Of a stretch of 64,000 bases of DNA, positions 8,197 through 17,708 are shown in pieces. Position numbers and translations under genes: made by a program. The notes under the pieces are model-generated. The model saw only the letters and a program-made list of their open reading frames with translations. It was not told the origin of the DNA and did no database searches. Numbering within the stretch: the first letter of the stretch is position 1; each line of letters starts with the position of its first letter. Source of the DNA: Lacrimispora indolis DSM 755 (GTDB lineage: Bacteria; Bacillota; Clostridia; Lachnospirales; Lachnospiraceae); assembly GCF_000526995.1 (NCBI RefSeq), contig NZ_AZUI01000001.1, positions 6,118,001 to 6,182,000 on the forward strand, in the 5' to 3' direction.

Positions 8197-11100
8197 CTAT
8201 TCAGTCACCAGATTCTTTCGTTTCTTTCTCTCTTTCTTCCCCTTTCTGCACATAATATTGTAATATACAGGAAGCATAAGGAGACTTAAAACTGTGGAAG
8301 CGGTAAGACCTCCTATATTGACAATAGCAAGACCCTGCATCATTTCTCCTGAGTGGCCCAATGCAAGTGCCATTGGAATCATAGACAGCACCGTTGTGAG
8401 AGTTGTCATGAGGATTGGACGCAGCCTAGTAGCTCCTGCTTCAATCATTGCTTCTTCAAGAGACATCTCCTCTTTGTACTGATTGACCGTATCCACGTAA
8501 AGAATCCCACTGTTTACAACCGTTCCAACAAGCATCAAAAATCCGAGCATTACAACCATGCTCAATTCGCAGCCTGCGAAGAACAACAAGCCAAAAGCAC
8601 CAATAAGGCTGAATGGAATAGTAGTCATGACCATAAAGGAAAACCTTGGTGATTCAAACTGAGCAGCCATTACTACAAATACCAGAAAAACTGCCAGAAT
8701 AATTGCGGTAAGAAGAGTGGTAAGTTCCTCTGCCGTCGTTTCATCTACTGAACTGACCCCCAGGCTCACAAGAGGATTCATATTCGGCACTACAACTTCA
8801 CTGTTAATGGTACCTTTCGTTTTCTTATCTGCTGCTGATGTATAATCTCCGGTAATCGTTACGACATATTGCTTATCTTCTCTCGTAATACTTGCCGGGC
8901 TGTCCTGAAAGCTTAATTCCGCTACATCATCTAAAGCTGTAAAACCGCCATTTGAAAGGGACAGGGTCATATTCCGGATCTGATCCATTGTCTTGAATTC
9001 GTCTTCCGCATATTGGACTTTTACATCCACATCATCACCATCTACTTCTATTGATTTCGCATTCACCCCATTAATCGCCTGATAAATGCTGTGCCCGATA
9101 GAAGATGGGCTTATGCCTTTTGCTTTTGCCTTTACCGGATCCACAGTTACTTCCACAACAGGCGCAGAGTTCTCTATCGAAGAATGTATCCTGGTAAGCT
9201 CCGGCCTATCCATTAATTTTGATACAAGTTCTTCAGAGGTCCTTTTTAACTGATCATAATTTGCACTTTTCATGATCAGTTCGTAAGTATCTCCAGAACT
9301 GTTCATGTTTGCATAAGAATTTTCTCCTACTGTAATGCTGCAATCTGATACATGGCTTAACTTCTCTTTAAAAATATCCACCGCCTGATCTGTCGGTATC
9401 TTCCTGTTGTCTTTTAAATATACAAGTATCGTTGCAGAACTTCCTGCACTGACTCCGCTTCCTCCATAACTGGTTATATAAGAATCCATTTCCCCGTAAT
9501 CGGAGAATGCAGCTTCTACTTTTTCCAGCAGTTCATCCACTTCATTTGTCTTAAGCCCCGGAACCATATTCACCGTAATGGCAAGCTGTCCCTGGTCATC
9601 CGCAGTGATCAAACTAACTTTGAGCTGCGCGGCCATAAGGAAGGATACTAAAAGCAGAAGAACAGATACTGACATGACTGTTTTCTTTTTAGGCAGAATA
9701 TAGCGCATAATTGTTCTGTAAGCATCCTGAAGTTTTTGTATAGGCGCGGACAAAGGAGCCAGGGCTTCCTCCGGCTTATATATTAAATAACATAATGGTA
9801 CGATCGTTATTGCCGATATCAGGGAAGCTCCCATACAAAATACGATAGTAAATCCCAGAGGCTTAAACATCTGTCCTGCCATACCGCTTAAGAAAGCAAG
9901 CGGGAGAAATACCACACAGGTGGTCAGGGTAGAACCGAAAACCGAAGATGCCACAATCTCCGAACCCTTCAATGCATCCTTAAAGTAATCGATGAATTCT
10001 TTCTTTTCCTGTGCCGTCACCCGGAAGCAGCTTTCCATCACCACAATGGAATTATCCACCATCATCCCCACTCCCATGGATAATGCTGCAAGGGTCAGCA
10101 TATTCAGGGAATAGTCCATGAATTTCATCAGAATAAGTGCCGCCAGAATGGAAACCGGTATAGAGCTTCCGACAATTAGGGAAGCTTTCAGATCTCCAAA
10201 GAAGAGCCAGATAACTATCATGGAAATAATGATACCAAGAACAACCGTTTCTGCTATGGAAAACAAGGAGGCCATGATATCCTCTGAGCTGTCATGAATC
10301 ATTTGTATATCTAATTCCGGATTCACCGATTCCAGCGCTTTCATTGCACTTTTCACTTCTTTCGAAAGTTCTGCAGCAGTGGAGCTTTGCTGTTTGCTTA
10401 TAGAAAGAGAAACCGTATTGTTTCCGTTATAGCGGGCAATACTTCCCTCTTTTTCACTTGTTGTATAAATAGATGCAATATCCCCCAGATAAACAATATT
10501 ATTACCGGGTGCTGTAAGCGGTATATTCTGCAGGGAATCCTCTGTATCAAACTTCAGCCGCGAGGATATTGCTGCTTTTTTTCTGCCTACCTCTATTGCT
10601 CCCCCTGGCATCTTTACATCAGATGCAGAAATATCATTTGCTACAGAAGACATGGAAAGTTTATACTGCTGCATCTTTTCCATGTTCAGTTCTACCTTGA
10701 TATAATCCTCACTTCCGCCCGCAATTGATACCTCTGCTGCATTGGACAGCTTTTCAAATTCCGGCACGATGTCTTGTTTTACATAATCATATTGATTTTC
10801 AGTTTCTCCTCCACTGACAACCAGAGCAATATCAGCAGTGGAGGCCATATTCAATTCCATCACCACCGGTACTTCAGAATCCTCCGGCAAATTTGAGGAA
10901 ATTCCGTCTATTTTCTTTTTTAGATCATCGTAGGCCTTATCAAGATCTGTTCCGTATTCATATTGTAACGTGACGGTGGAGCGATTTTCCGAAGATTTTG
11001 ATGTCACCTTTTTAATACCGCTTAGTGAACCAACTGCACTCTCAATTTCTTTACCAATTAATTCATCTATATCCTTTGGCTGAGCTCCAGGATACGCCGT

Positions 11101-11247
11101 CACGACCATAAGCATGGGCATGCTCATCTCAGGAGTCAGCTCCTGTCTGGAATCCTTAACAGAAGAGATACCAAATACTACCAGGCACAGAAGACACATG
11201 ATGATGGTAACAGGCCGTTTCAAAACAATTTTTGTTAAATTATTCAT
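8197..11247 (-). CDS. RND efflux transporter permease (AcrB/HAE1-type)
   Basis: 1016 residues, the usual length of a complete RND pump, with a first TM helix at residues 12-30, two large extracytoplasmic loops and two sets of TM helices. The start of the mature loop has the family pattern (VVTAYPGAQPKDIDELIGKE). TM4 contains GVGMMVDNSIVVMES: one proton-relay Asp is kept, and the second position of the usual Asp pair is Asn. The start overlaps the adaptor gene's stop in an ATGA, so the two are coupled. With the adaptor it should export hydrophobic or amphipathic compounds across the cytoplasmic membrane; no outer-membrane factor is expected in a Gram-positive. Substrate unknown. Confidence 0.93.
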   Translation of the reverse strand: MNNLTKIVLKRPVTIIMCLLCLVVFGISSVKDSRQELTPEMSMPMLMVVTAYPGAQPKDIDELIGKEIESAVGSLSGIKKVTSKSSENRSTVTLQYEYGTDLDKAYDDLKKKIDGISSNLPEDSEVPVVMELNMASTADIALVVSGGETENQYDYVKQDIVPEFEKLSNAAEVSIAGGSEDYIKVELNMEKMQQYKLSMSSVANDISASDVKMPGGAIEVGRKKAAISSRLKFDTEDSLQNIPLTAPGNNIVYLGDIASIYTTSEKEGSIARYNGNNTVSLSISKQQSSTAAELSKEVKSAMKALESVNPELDIQMIHDSSEDIMASLFSIAETVVLGIIISMIVIWLFFGDLKASLIVGSSIPVSILAALILMKFMDYSLNMLTLAALSMGVGMMVDNSIVVMESCFRVTAQEKKEFIDYFKDALKGSEIVASSVFGSTLTTCVVFLPLAFLSGMAGQMFKPLGFTIVFCMGASLISAITIVPLCYLIYKPEEALAPLSAPIQKLQDAYRTIMRYILPKKKTVMSVSVLLLLVSFLMAAQLKVSLITADDQGQLAITVNMVPGLKTNEVDELLEKVEAAFSDYGEMDSYITSYGGSGVSAGSSATILVYLKDNRKIPTDQAVDIFKEKLSHVSDCSITVGENSYANMNSSGDTYELIMKSANYDQLKRTSEELVSKLMDRPELTRIHSSIENSAPVVEVTVDPVKAKAKGISPSSIGHSIYQAINGVNAKSIEVDGDDVDVKVQYAEDEFKTMDQIRNMTLSLSNGGFTALDDVAELSFQDSPASITREDKQYVVTITGDYTSAADKKTKGTINSEVVVPNMNPLVSLGVSSVDETTAEELTTLLTAIILAVFLVFVVMAAQFESPRFSFMVMTTIPFSLIGAFGLLFFAGCELSMVVMLGFLMLVGTVVNSGILYVDTVNQYKEEMSLEEAMIEAGATRLRPILMTTLTTVLSMIPMALALGHSGEMMQGLAIVNIGGLTASTVLSLLMLPVYYNIMCRKGKKERKKRKNLVTE

Positions 11248-12323
11248 GCCTTAGGTTCTCCTTTTGTTTCTTCACTCCTGCTCATCTCCAACACTTCTGC
11301 CCCCTCGTAAAGCTCCGGGCTCCAGGTAGTAATGACTGCCATATCCTTCTGAATTCCTTCCTTCACCTCCAACAGATTCAGATCATAAATACCGGCTTCT
11401 ATAAAAATTTTATGTACAATCCCATTATCATAAGTAAAGACATATGGTTTGCTGTTCTCATAGTAGACGGAATCCACAGGAACCGTAAGCACCTGCTCCG
11501 CGCGATTGGAACATACCGACAGCTTGACACTCGTCCCGGAGGATAAATCGTTTTCTCCGATCATCTGGATTTTAATCTTAAAGAGTCCTGTCTTTTCATC
11601 TGCCATCCCACTTATTTCAGAAATGGTTCCCTCCAGATCTTCTCCGCCTTCTTTCACTTTTACCGTGTCTCCAAGCTGTACCTGGCGTTTTAATTTCTCT
11701 GTCAGGCTTGAAGAAATAATTTTATTTCCCTCTCCGGAAATAACAAAGATCTGATCACTCACTGACACCTTGTCAAATCCCTCTATGCTGCAGCTCTCAA
11801 TTTTGCCGCTGATCGGGGACTTGATATTGCTGTAGGAAATCTGATTTTCATATTCCTCCTTCGCCTGTCTAAAAGCAATCTCTGACTTTTTTGCCGAATT
11901 TGTATACCCCTGATATTCCTGCTCTGAGATAGATCCGCTCTGATAAAGTACAGCCATGCGTCCCAAAGTATCATGAGCTTCTTTATATGTAACTTCAGCA
12001 TTATCCATGGTATTCTTTGCGTTCTGTACTTTATTTGTGTCAATCACACAGAGAAGCTGTCCCTGATTTACCGTATCACCGGCTTTTACGGGAACTTGTG
12101 TAATGGTTCCCGCTGCTTCCGGAAAAATCCTGACTACCGTCTCTGGTTCCACGGTTCCGATCAGGCTGGTATACAACTCAATTGTGCCAACCTCAGGATA
12201 TACTGTTTCCACAACCGGCAGCACATCAATCTTCTCTGTAACCTTTTTTTCATTAACCCGAATAATGACCGGCACAATCAGTATAACTGCGATTATTCCA
12301 AGTAATAAAACTTTCTTTTTCAT
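11244..12323 (-). CDS. RND efflux adaptor subunit (HlyD/membrane fusion protein family)
   Basis: 359 residues with an N-terminal membrane anchor (about residues 5-22), a biotinyl-lipoyl-like half (VPVKAGDTVNQGQLLCVID), a short helical hairpin, the matching second lipoyl half (SNIKSPISGKIESCSIEGFD) and C-terminal beta-barrel domains. This is the standard periplasmic-adaptor architecture, in a Gram-positive placed outside the cytoplasmic membrane. It begins with an AAGGAG site and overlaps the pump gene by 4 bases. It forms one complex with the RND protein encoded next. Confidence 0.92.
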   Translation of the reverse strand: MKKKVLLLGIIAVILIVPVIIRVNEKKVTEKIDVLPVVETVYPEVGTIELYTSLIGTVEPETVVRIFPEAAGTITQVPVKAGDTVNQGQLLCVIDTNKVQNAKNTMDNAEVTYKEAHDTLGRMAVLYQSGSISEQEYQGYTNSAKKSEIAFRQAKEEYENQISYSNIKSPISGKIESCSIEGFDKVSVSDQIFVISGEGNKIISSSLTEKLKRQVQLGDTVKVKEGGEDLEGTISEISGMADEKTGLFKIKIQMIGENDLSSGTSVKLSVCSNRAEQVLTVPVDSVYYENSKPYVFTYDNGIVHKIFIEAGIYDLNLLEVKEGIQKDMAVITTWSPELYEGAEVLEMSRSEETKGEPKA

Positions 12324-12388
12324 TTTCTGCTCCTTATAAAAATCATTATTATTTGATCCTGATTCATCGGCAAGGAGACCGCGTACAT

Positions 12389-13222
12389 TTAAACAACCTT
12401 TTTCAGCATTGCATTTACTCCGGATGCAACCAATCCGCCGTCACACAAAATATCTACTCCGGTTAAATATCCTGCGCCTTCACTGGCACAATATGAGAAG
12501 AGACTGGCTATTTCTTCCACCCTCCCAGGTCTTTTTACCGCACAGAATTTTATGAAAGATGCTGCTTCTTCTTTCTCCAGTTCACCCATAGGTGTATCGA
12601 AATTGCCTGGTGATATGGAAAGTACTCTGGCCCCCTTACTGCCAAATCTGGCTGCATCGTGTTTTGCAAACCAGATGACAAAATTTTTTGAAATTCCATA
12701 TGCGATACCGGAACGATATTTTTCCGGATAAAGATTAATACGTTTCATTACCTTTTTCATGAAATGTTCCGGATCTTCCCGGCTGTACTTATATAATCTG
12801 ACAGGCATTACTAATTTAGGAGTTAAATAAGCGGACATGGAAGACACATCAATCAAACAGGAGCCTTCTTCCATCACTTTGTAAAAAGCATTATTAATAT
12901 AAATGGTACCAAGCGCATTCACTTCAATAATCGTTTTTGCATCTCCCATATGGGGAGACATTCCGGCTGCATGTATTACGGCTGCCACTGACCCTTTCGC
13001 TTTCGAATAAAAAGCCAACTTCTCCGTACTGGTATAATCAGAGACATCGCAGGGGTATGCTTCAGCCTGGATTCCCTCCGCTTTCAATTCATTTACCGCT
13101 TCTTCCAGCTTCTGCGGATTTCTTCCACATATGATAATATAATAATTTTTTCCCATTTCTTTGGCAGCAGCCAGCCCCATGCCGCTGCCACCCCCTGTAA
13201 TTACACAAATCCTGCGCATCAT
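12389..13222 (-). CDS. Short-chain dehydrogenase/reductase (SDR)
   Basis: About 277 residues. A Rossmann dinucleotide motif (TGGGSGMGLA) lies at the N-terminus, NAG is replaced by HAAG, the catalytic Ser is in DVSSMSAY and the catalytic Tyr/Lys pair is in YGISK. A roughly 40-residue insertion lies between the Ser and the Tyr, longer than in classical SDRs. The ATG at 13222 is preferred to 13255, because an AAAGGGGAA site precedes it. It is co-oriented with a second SDR 47 bases upstream and with the efflux genes downstream, suggesting one operon. Oxidoreductase activity on a hydroxyl/keto group is likely; a hydroxysteroid-type substrate is possible but unproven. Confidence 0.88.
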   Translation of the reverse strand: MMRRICVITGGGSGMGLAAAKEMGKNYYIIICGRNPQKLEEAVNELKAEGIQAEAYPCDVSDYTSTEKLAFYSKAKGSVAAVIHAAGMSPHMGDAKTIIEVNALGTIYINNAFYKVMEEGSCLIDVSSMSAYLTPKLVMPVRLYKYSREDPEHFMKKVMKRINLYPEKYRSGIAYGISKNFVIWFAKHDAARFGSKGARVLSISPGNFDTPMGELEKEEAASFIKFCAVKRPGRVEEIASLFSYCASEGAGYLTGVDILCDGGLVASGVNAMLKKVV

Positions 13223-13268
13223 TCCGTTCCCCTTTCTAATGATCCAACGCTTCATTAATATGAAAAAA

Positions 13269-14069
13269 TTAATGCTTATTGGCTGCCAGTACTTTTCTTA
13301 TTAATTTCATCGCATATTCAGGCCACAAGCGATATAAGGCGTTCATTATTCTGCAATCCTTTCCTATAAATACCCGAAAACGGTTATTTTCCATCGCTGC
13401 TACAATCAGCTTTGCAGCCTGCTCAGGAGACAGCAGGTTCTTGGCTCTTGCATCTTCTGCCACTGATTTACTTCCTTTTATTTCTGAATTTATTTTGATA
13501 TCCGTGGCAACACCACCCGGAAATACGACTGTAACGTTCACAGTTGTATTCGCAAGTTCTGAATGGAGTGCTTCTGTCATAACTTTTACAGCTGCTTTTG
13601 AAGCACCATAAATTCCCTGTCCAGGAACGGGCAGGAAACCGCCCATACTGGATATATTGATCAAATGGGATTCCGGACGTTCTTTTAAAAATGGCAGAAA
13701 TGACTTTGTCATATAAAGCGTTCCGTAAAAATTCACATTCATTACACGATCAATGTGATCCAGTTCCAATTCTTCCAGTTTTAAAAAAGGTTGTATGATA
13801 CCGGCACAGTTTATAAGTCCATCTATATTTTTATACTTTGATACTGCCTCATCTGTAAATGCAACTACGTCTCTTATATTTGAAATATCAACAGCATGTG
13901 TGTATAACCTGCTGTTATTTCCAGAAATTTCAATCGTTTCATTTAGTGCCATCTGGTTTTTATCAACAGCAATTACCGTAGCTCCTTTGGAAAGCAGTTC
14001 AAGTACCAATTGCCTTCCTACACCGTTTCCGCCACCCGTTACTACAATATTCTTATTGAATGCTTTCAT
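13269..14069 (-). CDS. Short-chain dehydrogenase/reductase (SDR)
   Basis: About 266 residues of classical SDR layout: TGGGNGVGR cofactor motif, acidic residue at the end of beta-2 (AVDKN, favouring NAD), NCAG motif, catalytic Ser in NISSMGG, and catalytic YGASK. The second ATG (14069) is 8 bases from the AGGAGG site and is preferred to 14075. The C-terminus is basic and amphipathic (LYRLWPEYAMKLIRK) and may touch the membrane. It is the first gene of the SDR-SDR-adaptor-pump cluster, directly after the terminator of the two-component system. Substrate unknown. Confidence 0.9.
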   Translation of the reverse strand: MKAFNKNIVVTGGGNGVGRQLVLELLSKGATVIAVDKNQMALNETIEISGNNSRLYTHAVDISNIRDVVAFTDEAVSKYKNIDGLINCAGIIQPFLKLEELELDHIDRVMNVNFYGTLYMTKSFLPFLKERPESHLINISSMGGFLPVPGQGIYGASKAAVKVMTEALHSELANTTVNVTVVFPGGVATDIKINSEIKGSKSVAEDARAKNLLSPEQAAKLIVAAMENNRFRVFIGKDCRIMNALYRLWPEYAMKLIRKVLAANKH

Positions 14070-14166
14070 CGCCATCTCCTCCTGAGAATGAAATACTGAT
14101 TACTTGTTCATTGTAAAAAGCTTTTGTAAACTCAACGTAAACTTACATGTACAGCATAAAAGTTTT

Positions 14167-14249
14167 AAAAAAGGGCTGTATACGGTTAGAACTGTTCCCT
14201 GTCAATCAGACAGGAGAAAAAAGTTCAAGCCATATACAGCCTTTTTTTC
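14167..14249. terminator. Bidirectional terminator with nested hairpin
   Basis: GGGCTGTATACGG... pairs with ...CCATATACAGCC over about 17 bp with few mismatches, flanked by an A run on one side and T7 on the other. The loop contains its own perfect 6-bp hairpin (CCTGTC/GACAGG). It lies between the kinase gene and the SDR operon on the minus strand and would end the two-component transcript. Confidence 0.75.
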
Positions 14250-14251
14250 TC

Positions 14252-15310
14252 TTATTTATTTCTAATTCTTTGTACTGGAGCTTTCAACAATACTGAAAAT
14301 GTACTTCCCTGTCCCGGAGCGCTGGTTGCTGTTATCTCACCTCCGCACAAATCAATAATTCGTTTCACTATTGACAGACCAAGTCCAAACCCCATGGTGG
14401 AATGGGAGGAATCTCCCTGATAGTATTTGTCAAATATATGCTTTACGGTTCTTTCATCCATTCCAATTCCCGTATCCGATATATTAACCGTTATCTGATC
14501 TCCGACAGAAACCATTATTATGGTAATTTCTCCGCCATGGGGCGTGAATTTAACCGCATTGCTGATAAGATTCATCCAGATCTGATGCATCAGTTCCGCG
14601 CTGCCGAAATACTTTACCGGAGACAATTCCATATTTAAGGCAATCTCTTTTTTCTCCATTTCCCGGAACAATAAAATCGCGCATTTTTTAATCTGTTCAT
14701 CCAAATCGAATACTTTCTTATCCGTTATAACCTCCTGCGCATCCAGCTTTGAAAGCAAAAGAGTGTTTTGGGAAAGCGACGCCAATCGATGGGATTCCTC
14801 CGCTATGATCTGTAGATATTGTTTTCTATCCTCATCGCTGATATAGTCCTCCAGCAGCAGTTCTGCGAATCCATGAATGGATGTTATGGGAGTTTTAAAT
14901 TCATGAGAAAAATCATTCATGAAATTCTGCATTTCTATTTTCGTATTCTTAAGTTCCCGGACCATACGGTTAAAATTCCGATACATATCTTTATATTCCC
15001 CCGAACCGTTCAAATCCAGTTCAATATCCAGATTTCCTTCGGCCACGTAGTTGATTCCATTCGAAATTTTATCCATCCGAAATTTCAGAGTTTTTATGAT
15101 TCTGATAATCGCTGCCCCTGCCACCAGGCCCATACACGGAATCATAGCCAGCATATAAATTGCATTATTTTCTCTCATATCAAATTTCAGAAAAGTAATA
15201 AGTCCAAAAGCCATAACAGAACTGATGAGTATTAAAATATAAAACCATACAGCCCAATGTAAAGTAAGTGTTTCTCTTTTTTCAAATTTAATTTTTAATT
15301 TCATGTGCAT
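14252..15310 (-). CDS. Sensor histidine kinase
   Basis: 352 residues. Two TM helices (about 19-40 and 53-73) flank a very short external loop, so it probably senses within or near the membrane. A HAMP domain follows (about 74-125), then HisKA with the phospho-accepting His in DFSHEFKTPITS, and a complete HATPase with N-box (NLISNAVKF), G1 (ISDTGIGMD), F-box and G2 (GFGLGLSIVKRI). It lies 38 bases downstream of its response regulator gene. Short-loop kinases next to efflux systems often sense cell-envelope stress or amphipathic drugs; that role is inferred. Confidence 0.94.
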   Translation of the reverse strand: MHMKLKIKFEKRETLTLHWAVWFYILILISSVMAFGLITFLKFDMRENNAIYMLAMIPCMGLVAGAAIIRIIKTLKFRMDKISNGINYVAEGNLDIELDLNGSGEYKDMYRNFNRMVRELKNTKIEMQNFMNDFSHEFKTPITSIHGFAELLLEDYISDEDRKQYLQIIAEESHRLASLSQNTLLLSKLDAQEVITDKKVFDLDEQIKKCAILLFREMEKKEIALNMELSPVKYFGSAELMHQIWMNLISNAVKFTPHGGEITIIMVSVGDQITVNISDTGIGMDERTVKHIFDKYYQGDSSHSTMGFGLGLSIVKRIIDLCGGEITATSAPGQGSTFSVLLKAPVQRIRNK

Positions 15311-15348
15311 CCCATTTCTAATGAAGCTTCTGTTTTTATTAAAAAGGT

Positions 15349-16026
15349 CTATTTTTCACAAAGCTCGGATTTATACCCAAGCCCCCTGATTGTAATGATT
15401 TCAAACTCCGGACAGTCTGCAAATTTATTTCTCAGTCTGTTTATATGGGTCTTTATCGTTGTCTCATCGCTGTTGGTATCATATCCCCATATTTCATCAA
15501 GAAGCTGAGTTTTTGTAAAAATCATACCAGGATAGGAAAGAAGTTTATAAAGAAGTTCAAACTCCTTTTTTGCAAGCTCTGTCTTTTCTCCTGCCTTTCT
15601 TGCTACTGTATAGGTAGTCGAATCCAGAGTAATATCTCCGATAATTATTTTTCTTTCACTGGCTATATTGGCTCTTCTAAGCAAAGCTTTTATTCGCCAG
15701 AGAAGCTCCTCATAATTAATAGGCTTTGTCATATAATCATCCGTACCCGAAGCAAAGCCTGTCTTCTTATCATCAAACGTATGCATTGCGGTCAGCATAA
15801 TAACCGGTATCTGTATTCCTGATTCCCGCAATCCCTTTACCATATCATAACCATTCATAACAGGCATCTGTATATCTGCAATAATGAGATCAACATGTTT
15901 TTGCTCCAGTATTTCAAGCGCCTTTTCTCCATTTTCAGCTTCTGCCACTGTATAATATGGTTTCAGTCTTGCACAGGTAAGCAACCGTGTATGTCTATCA
16001 TCTTCAACAATCAGTATTGTTGCCAT
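15349..16026 (-). CDS. Response regulator, OmpR/PhoB family
   Basis: About 225 residues. The receiver domain has the acidic pair (VEDD), the phospho-acceptor Asp in LIIADIQMP, the Thr in MLTAMH and the Lys in MTKPI. A winged-helix DNA-binding domain follows, with the typical ending (TIKTHINRLRNKF ... TIRGLGYK). The ATG at 16026 has a GGAAGGAG site; the longer frame from 16068 does not. It precedes its kinase gene. The adjacent SDR/efflux operon is the most likely target, by position only. Confidence 0.94.
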   Translation of the reverse strand: MATILIVEDDRHTRLLTCARLKPYYTVAEAENGEKALEILEQKHVDLIIADIQMPVMNGYDMVKGLRESGIQIPVIMLTAMHTFDDKKTGFASGTDDYMTKPINYEELLWRIKALLRRANIASERKIIIGDITLDSTTYTVARKAGEKTELAKKEFELLYKLLSYPGMIFTKTQLLDEIWGYDTNSDETTIKTHINRLRNKFADCPEFEIITIRGLGYKSELCEK

Positions 16027-16313
16027 ATGGTTATAACTCCTTCCGATTATTTTTGTTACTGTTTGCATCCGAATAATTTGTAATAATCCTGCTAAGCTGT
16101 TATTAATTTCCCGCTGAGTGATTCGATTTCTCTCCTACTCTTGTTCGTACCAAACCACAGTCCTCCTAAACATTTTCATTTCAGATTTTATCTGTTTAAA
16201 TAAAAATAGTCAAGGATACTTTATGCCAGATTTCCCAGCCATGCTCAACAGGTTAAAGTCCGTAAAGAAAGGAGCCGTCCATATTGACAACTCCCTATTT
16301 CATAAAAAACAAA
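16027..16313. other. Intergenic leader of the two-component operon
   Basis: This stretch must hold the promoter of the response-regulator operon and the 3' end of the sugar-transporter transcript. I found no convincing promoter hexamers, RNA or short gene. Confidence 0.4.
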
Positions 16314-16592
16314 TCAATTTTCCTTATTGTCTCCTTCTATCCTGTCCGCTTCTTCCTCCCCCGGACGCACATATTCCCTCCGAAGCAGCTTTTTCACAGA
16401 CCATCCCACAAGCAATATACCAACCACAAGGAATATGACCATAGCTGACACTTGAACCAGATTTCGGACCCCGGAAGACATTGAAAGCTCCGTTATCATT
16501 TGGTACCCAAGATAAACCAGATAGCCACCGCCCACAAGCCGCAGGATCAGGGTACTCTGAGGTGGATTAGAGGAACCTTTCTTCTCACTCAT
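16314..16592 (-). CDS. Small two-TM membrane protein
   Basis: About 92 residues with two hydrophobic helices (about residues 18-36 and 45-65) and a charged C-terminal tail. The second ATG (16592) is 7 bases from an AAAGGAG site inside the upstream regulator gene and overlaps that gene's stop in ATGAGTGA, so translation is coupled. No family recognised. Its position at the end of the sugar-transport operon is the only functional clue. Confidence 0.65.
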   Translation of the reverse strand: MSEKKGSSNPPQSTLILRLVGGGYLVYLGYQMITELSMSSGVRNLVQVSAMVIFLVVGILLVGWSVKKLLRREYVRPGEEEADRIEGDNKEN

Positions 16593-17688
16593 TAGCATTC
16601 TCCTTTGATATAAATTTCACAGACTCCCTTTCAACAGCTTCCGAATCAAAGAGGTAATTCCCATCAAAACACGGATTCTCTATCAGCTTTATCATATGTT
16701 CCGCCGCCTTTCTTCCCAGGGCCTCCATTGGATGGGGAAAGGAGGTGACGGGAACCTCTCCCAAAGTTGCCAGATCAGAATTGTCAATGCTGACAAGGGA
16801 TAAGTCCTCCGGTATGCGGATTCCTCTTTTTAAGCAGATTCCAGACAACAGGTTTGCCACTTCATCATTATAGCAGACCACCCCTGTGCAGCCCTCCAGC
16901 CGCTGGAACAGATATTCCGCCCATAACTCCATATCTTTCAGGCTCTCGGAATCGATCCACAGAATTCTCTTTCCGTCCAGCTTAAAGCCTGCCCTCTCCA
17001 TACTTTTTGCAAAACCAGAATATCTTAAATGGCCCTGACCGTCATCACATTTAAAAATCCCCCCTATCTCCTTGTGCCCAGCTCTAATCAGATATTCTGC
17101 CGCTTTCTCCCCTACAAGCGCGTCATTAAGTGATACGCAGGGAAGATTTAACTCCGGATAACGGCTGTTAAAAAATAAAACCGGAACCTGCTGTCCCATC
17201 AGCTTCTTATAATAGTGCAAATTAGGGTTGGGCAGGGCGCTTTTTGCAGGTTCCACAATCAAACCATCGATCAGTCCTTTTTCCAGAATTTTATCCAGCG
17301 CCTCTCGTTCCCGTTCAGTCCGGTTTCCGGTAAATGCCACCTGCATGGTATAACCAGACTTGGAAAGCACACGTTCAATCCCCTTAAGCACTGCCGGAAA
17401 TATATAGCTGTCTACATAGGTGCTGATGACAGCTATATTAAAATATTTTTCCTGACTTCCTCCCCGGGCACAGCCGCCTGCATAAGTTCCGCTTCCCTGT
17501 ATCCGCGTCACCAGCTTCCTCTGCTCCAGAACGTCGATTGCATGGCGTATCGTCTGCCTGCTTAAATGAAACTGAAGGCTCATCTCGTTTTCAGAGGGGA
17601 GCTTATCGCCCCTCCCGATGCTGCCGTTTTCAATCTGTTCCTGTACCCATTGGACAACCGCCATATATTTTGCTTTCCGTGCCTGCAT
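16585..17688 (-). CDS. GntR-family regulator with LacI-type sugar-binding domain (AraR-like)
   Basis: 367 residues. The N-terminal GntR winged helix is clear (GDKLPSENEMSLQFHLSRQTIRHAIDVL). The rest is a periplasmic-binding-protein-like fold of the LacI/AraR type (NIAVISTYVDSYIFPAVLKGIE; VVCYNDEVANLL; LSLVSIDNSDLA). This GntR plus LacI-domain fusion, at this length, is the architecture of the arabinose repressor AraR. It follows the ChvE/MmsA/MmsB importer genes by 20 bases, so it probably represses its own operon until a pentose is bound. L-arabinose as ligand is inferred. Confidence 0.88.
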   Translation of the reverse strand: MQARKAKYMAVVQWVQEQIENGSIGRGDKLPSENEMSLQFHLSRQTIRHAIDVLEQRKLVTRIQGSGTYAGGCARGGSQEKYFNIAVISTYVDSYIFPAVLKGIERVLSKSGYTMQVAFTGNRTEREREALDKILEKGLIDGLIVEPAKSALPNPNLHYYKKLMGQQVPVLFFNSRYPELNLPCVSLNDALVGEKAAEYLIRAGHKEIGGIFKCDDGQGHLRYSGFAKSMERAGFKLDGKRILWIDSESLKDMELWAEYLFQRLEGCTGVVCYNDEVANLLSGICLKRGIRIPEDLSLVSIDNSDLATLGEVPVTSFPHPMEALGRKAAEHMIKLIENPCFDGNYLFDSEAVERESVKFISKENANE

Positions 17689-17708
17689 CTTCCATCCCTA
17701 TCTTTCAG

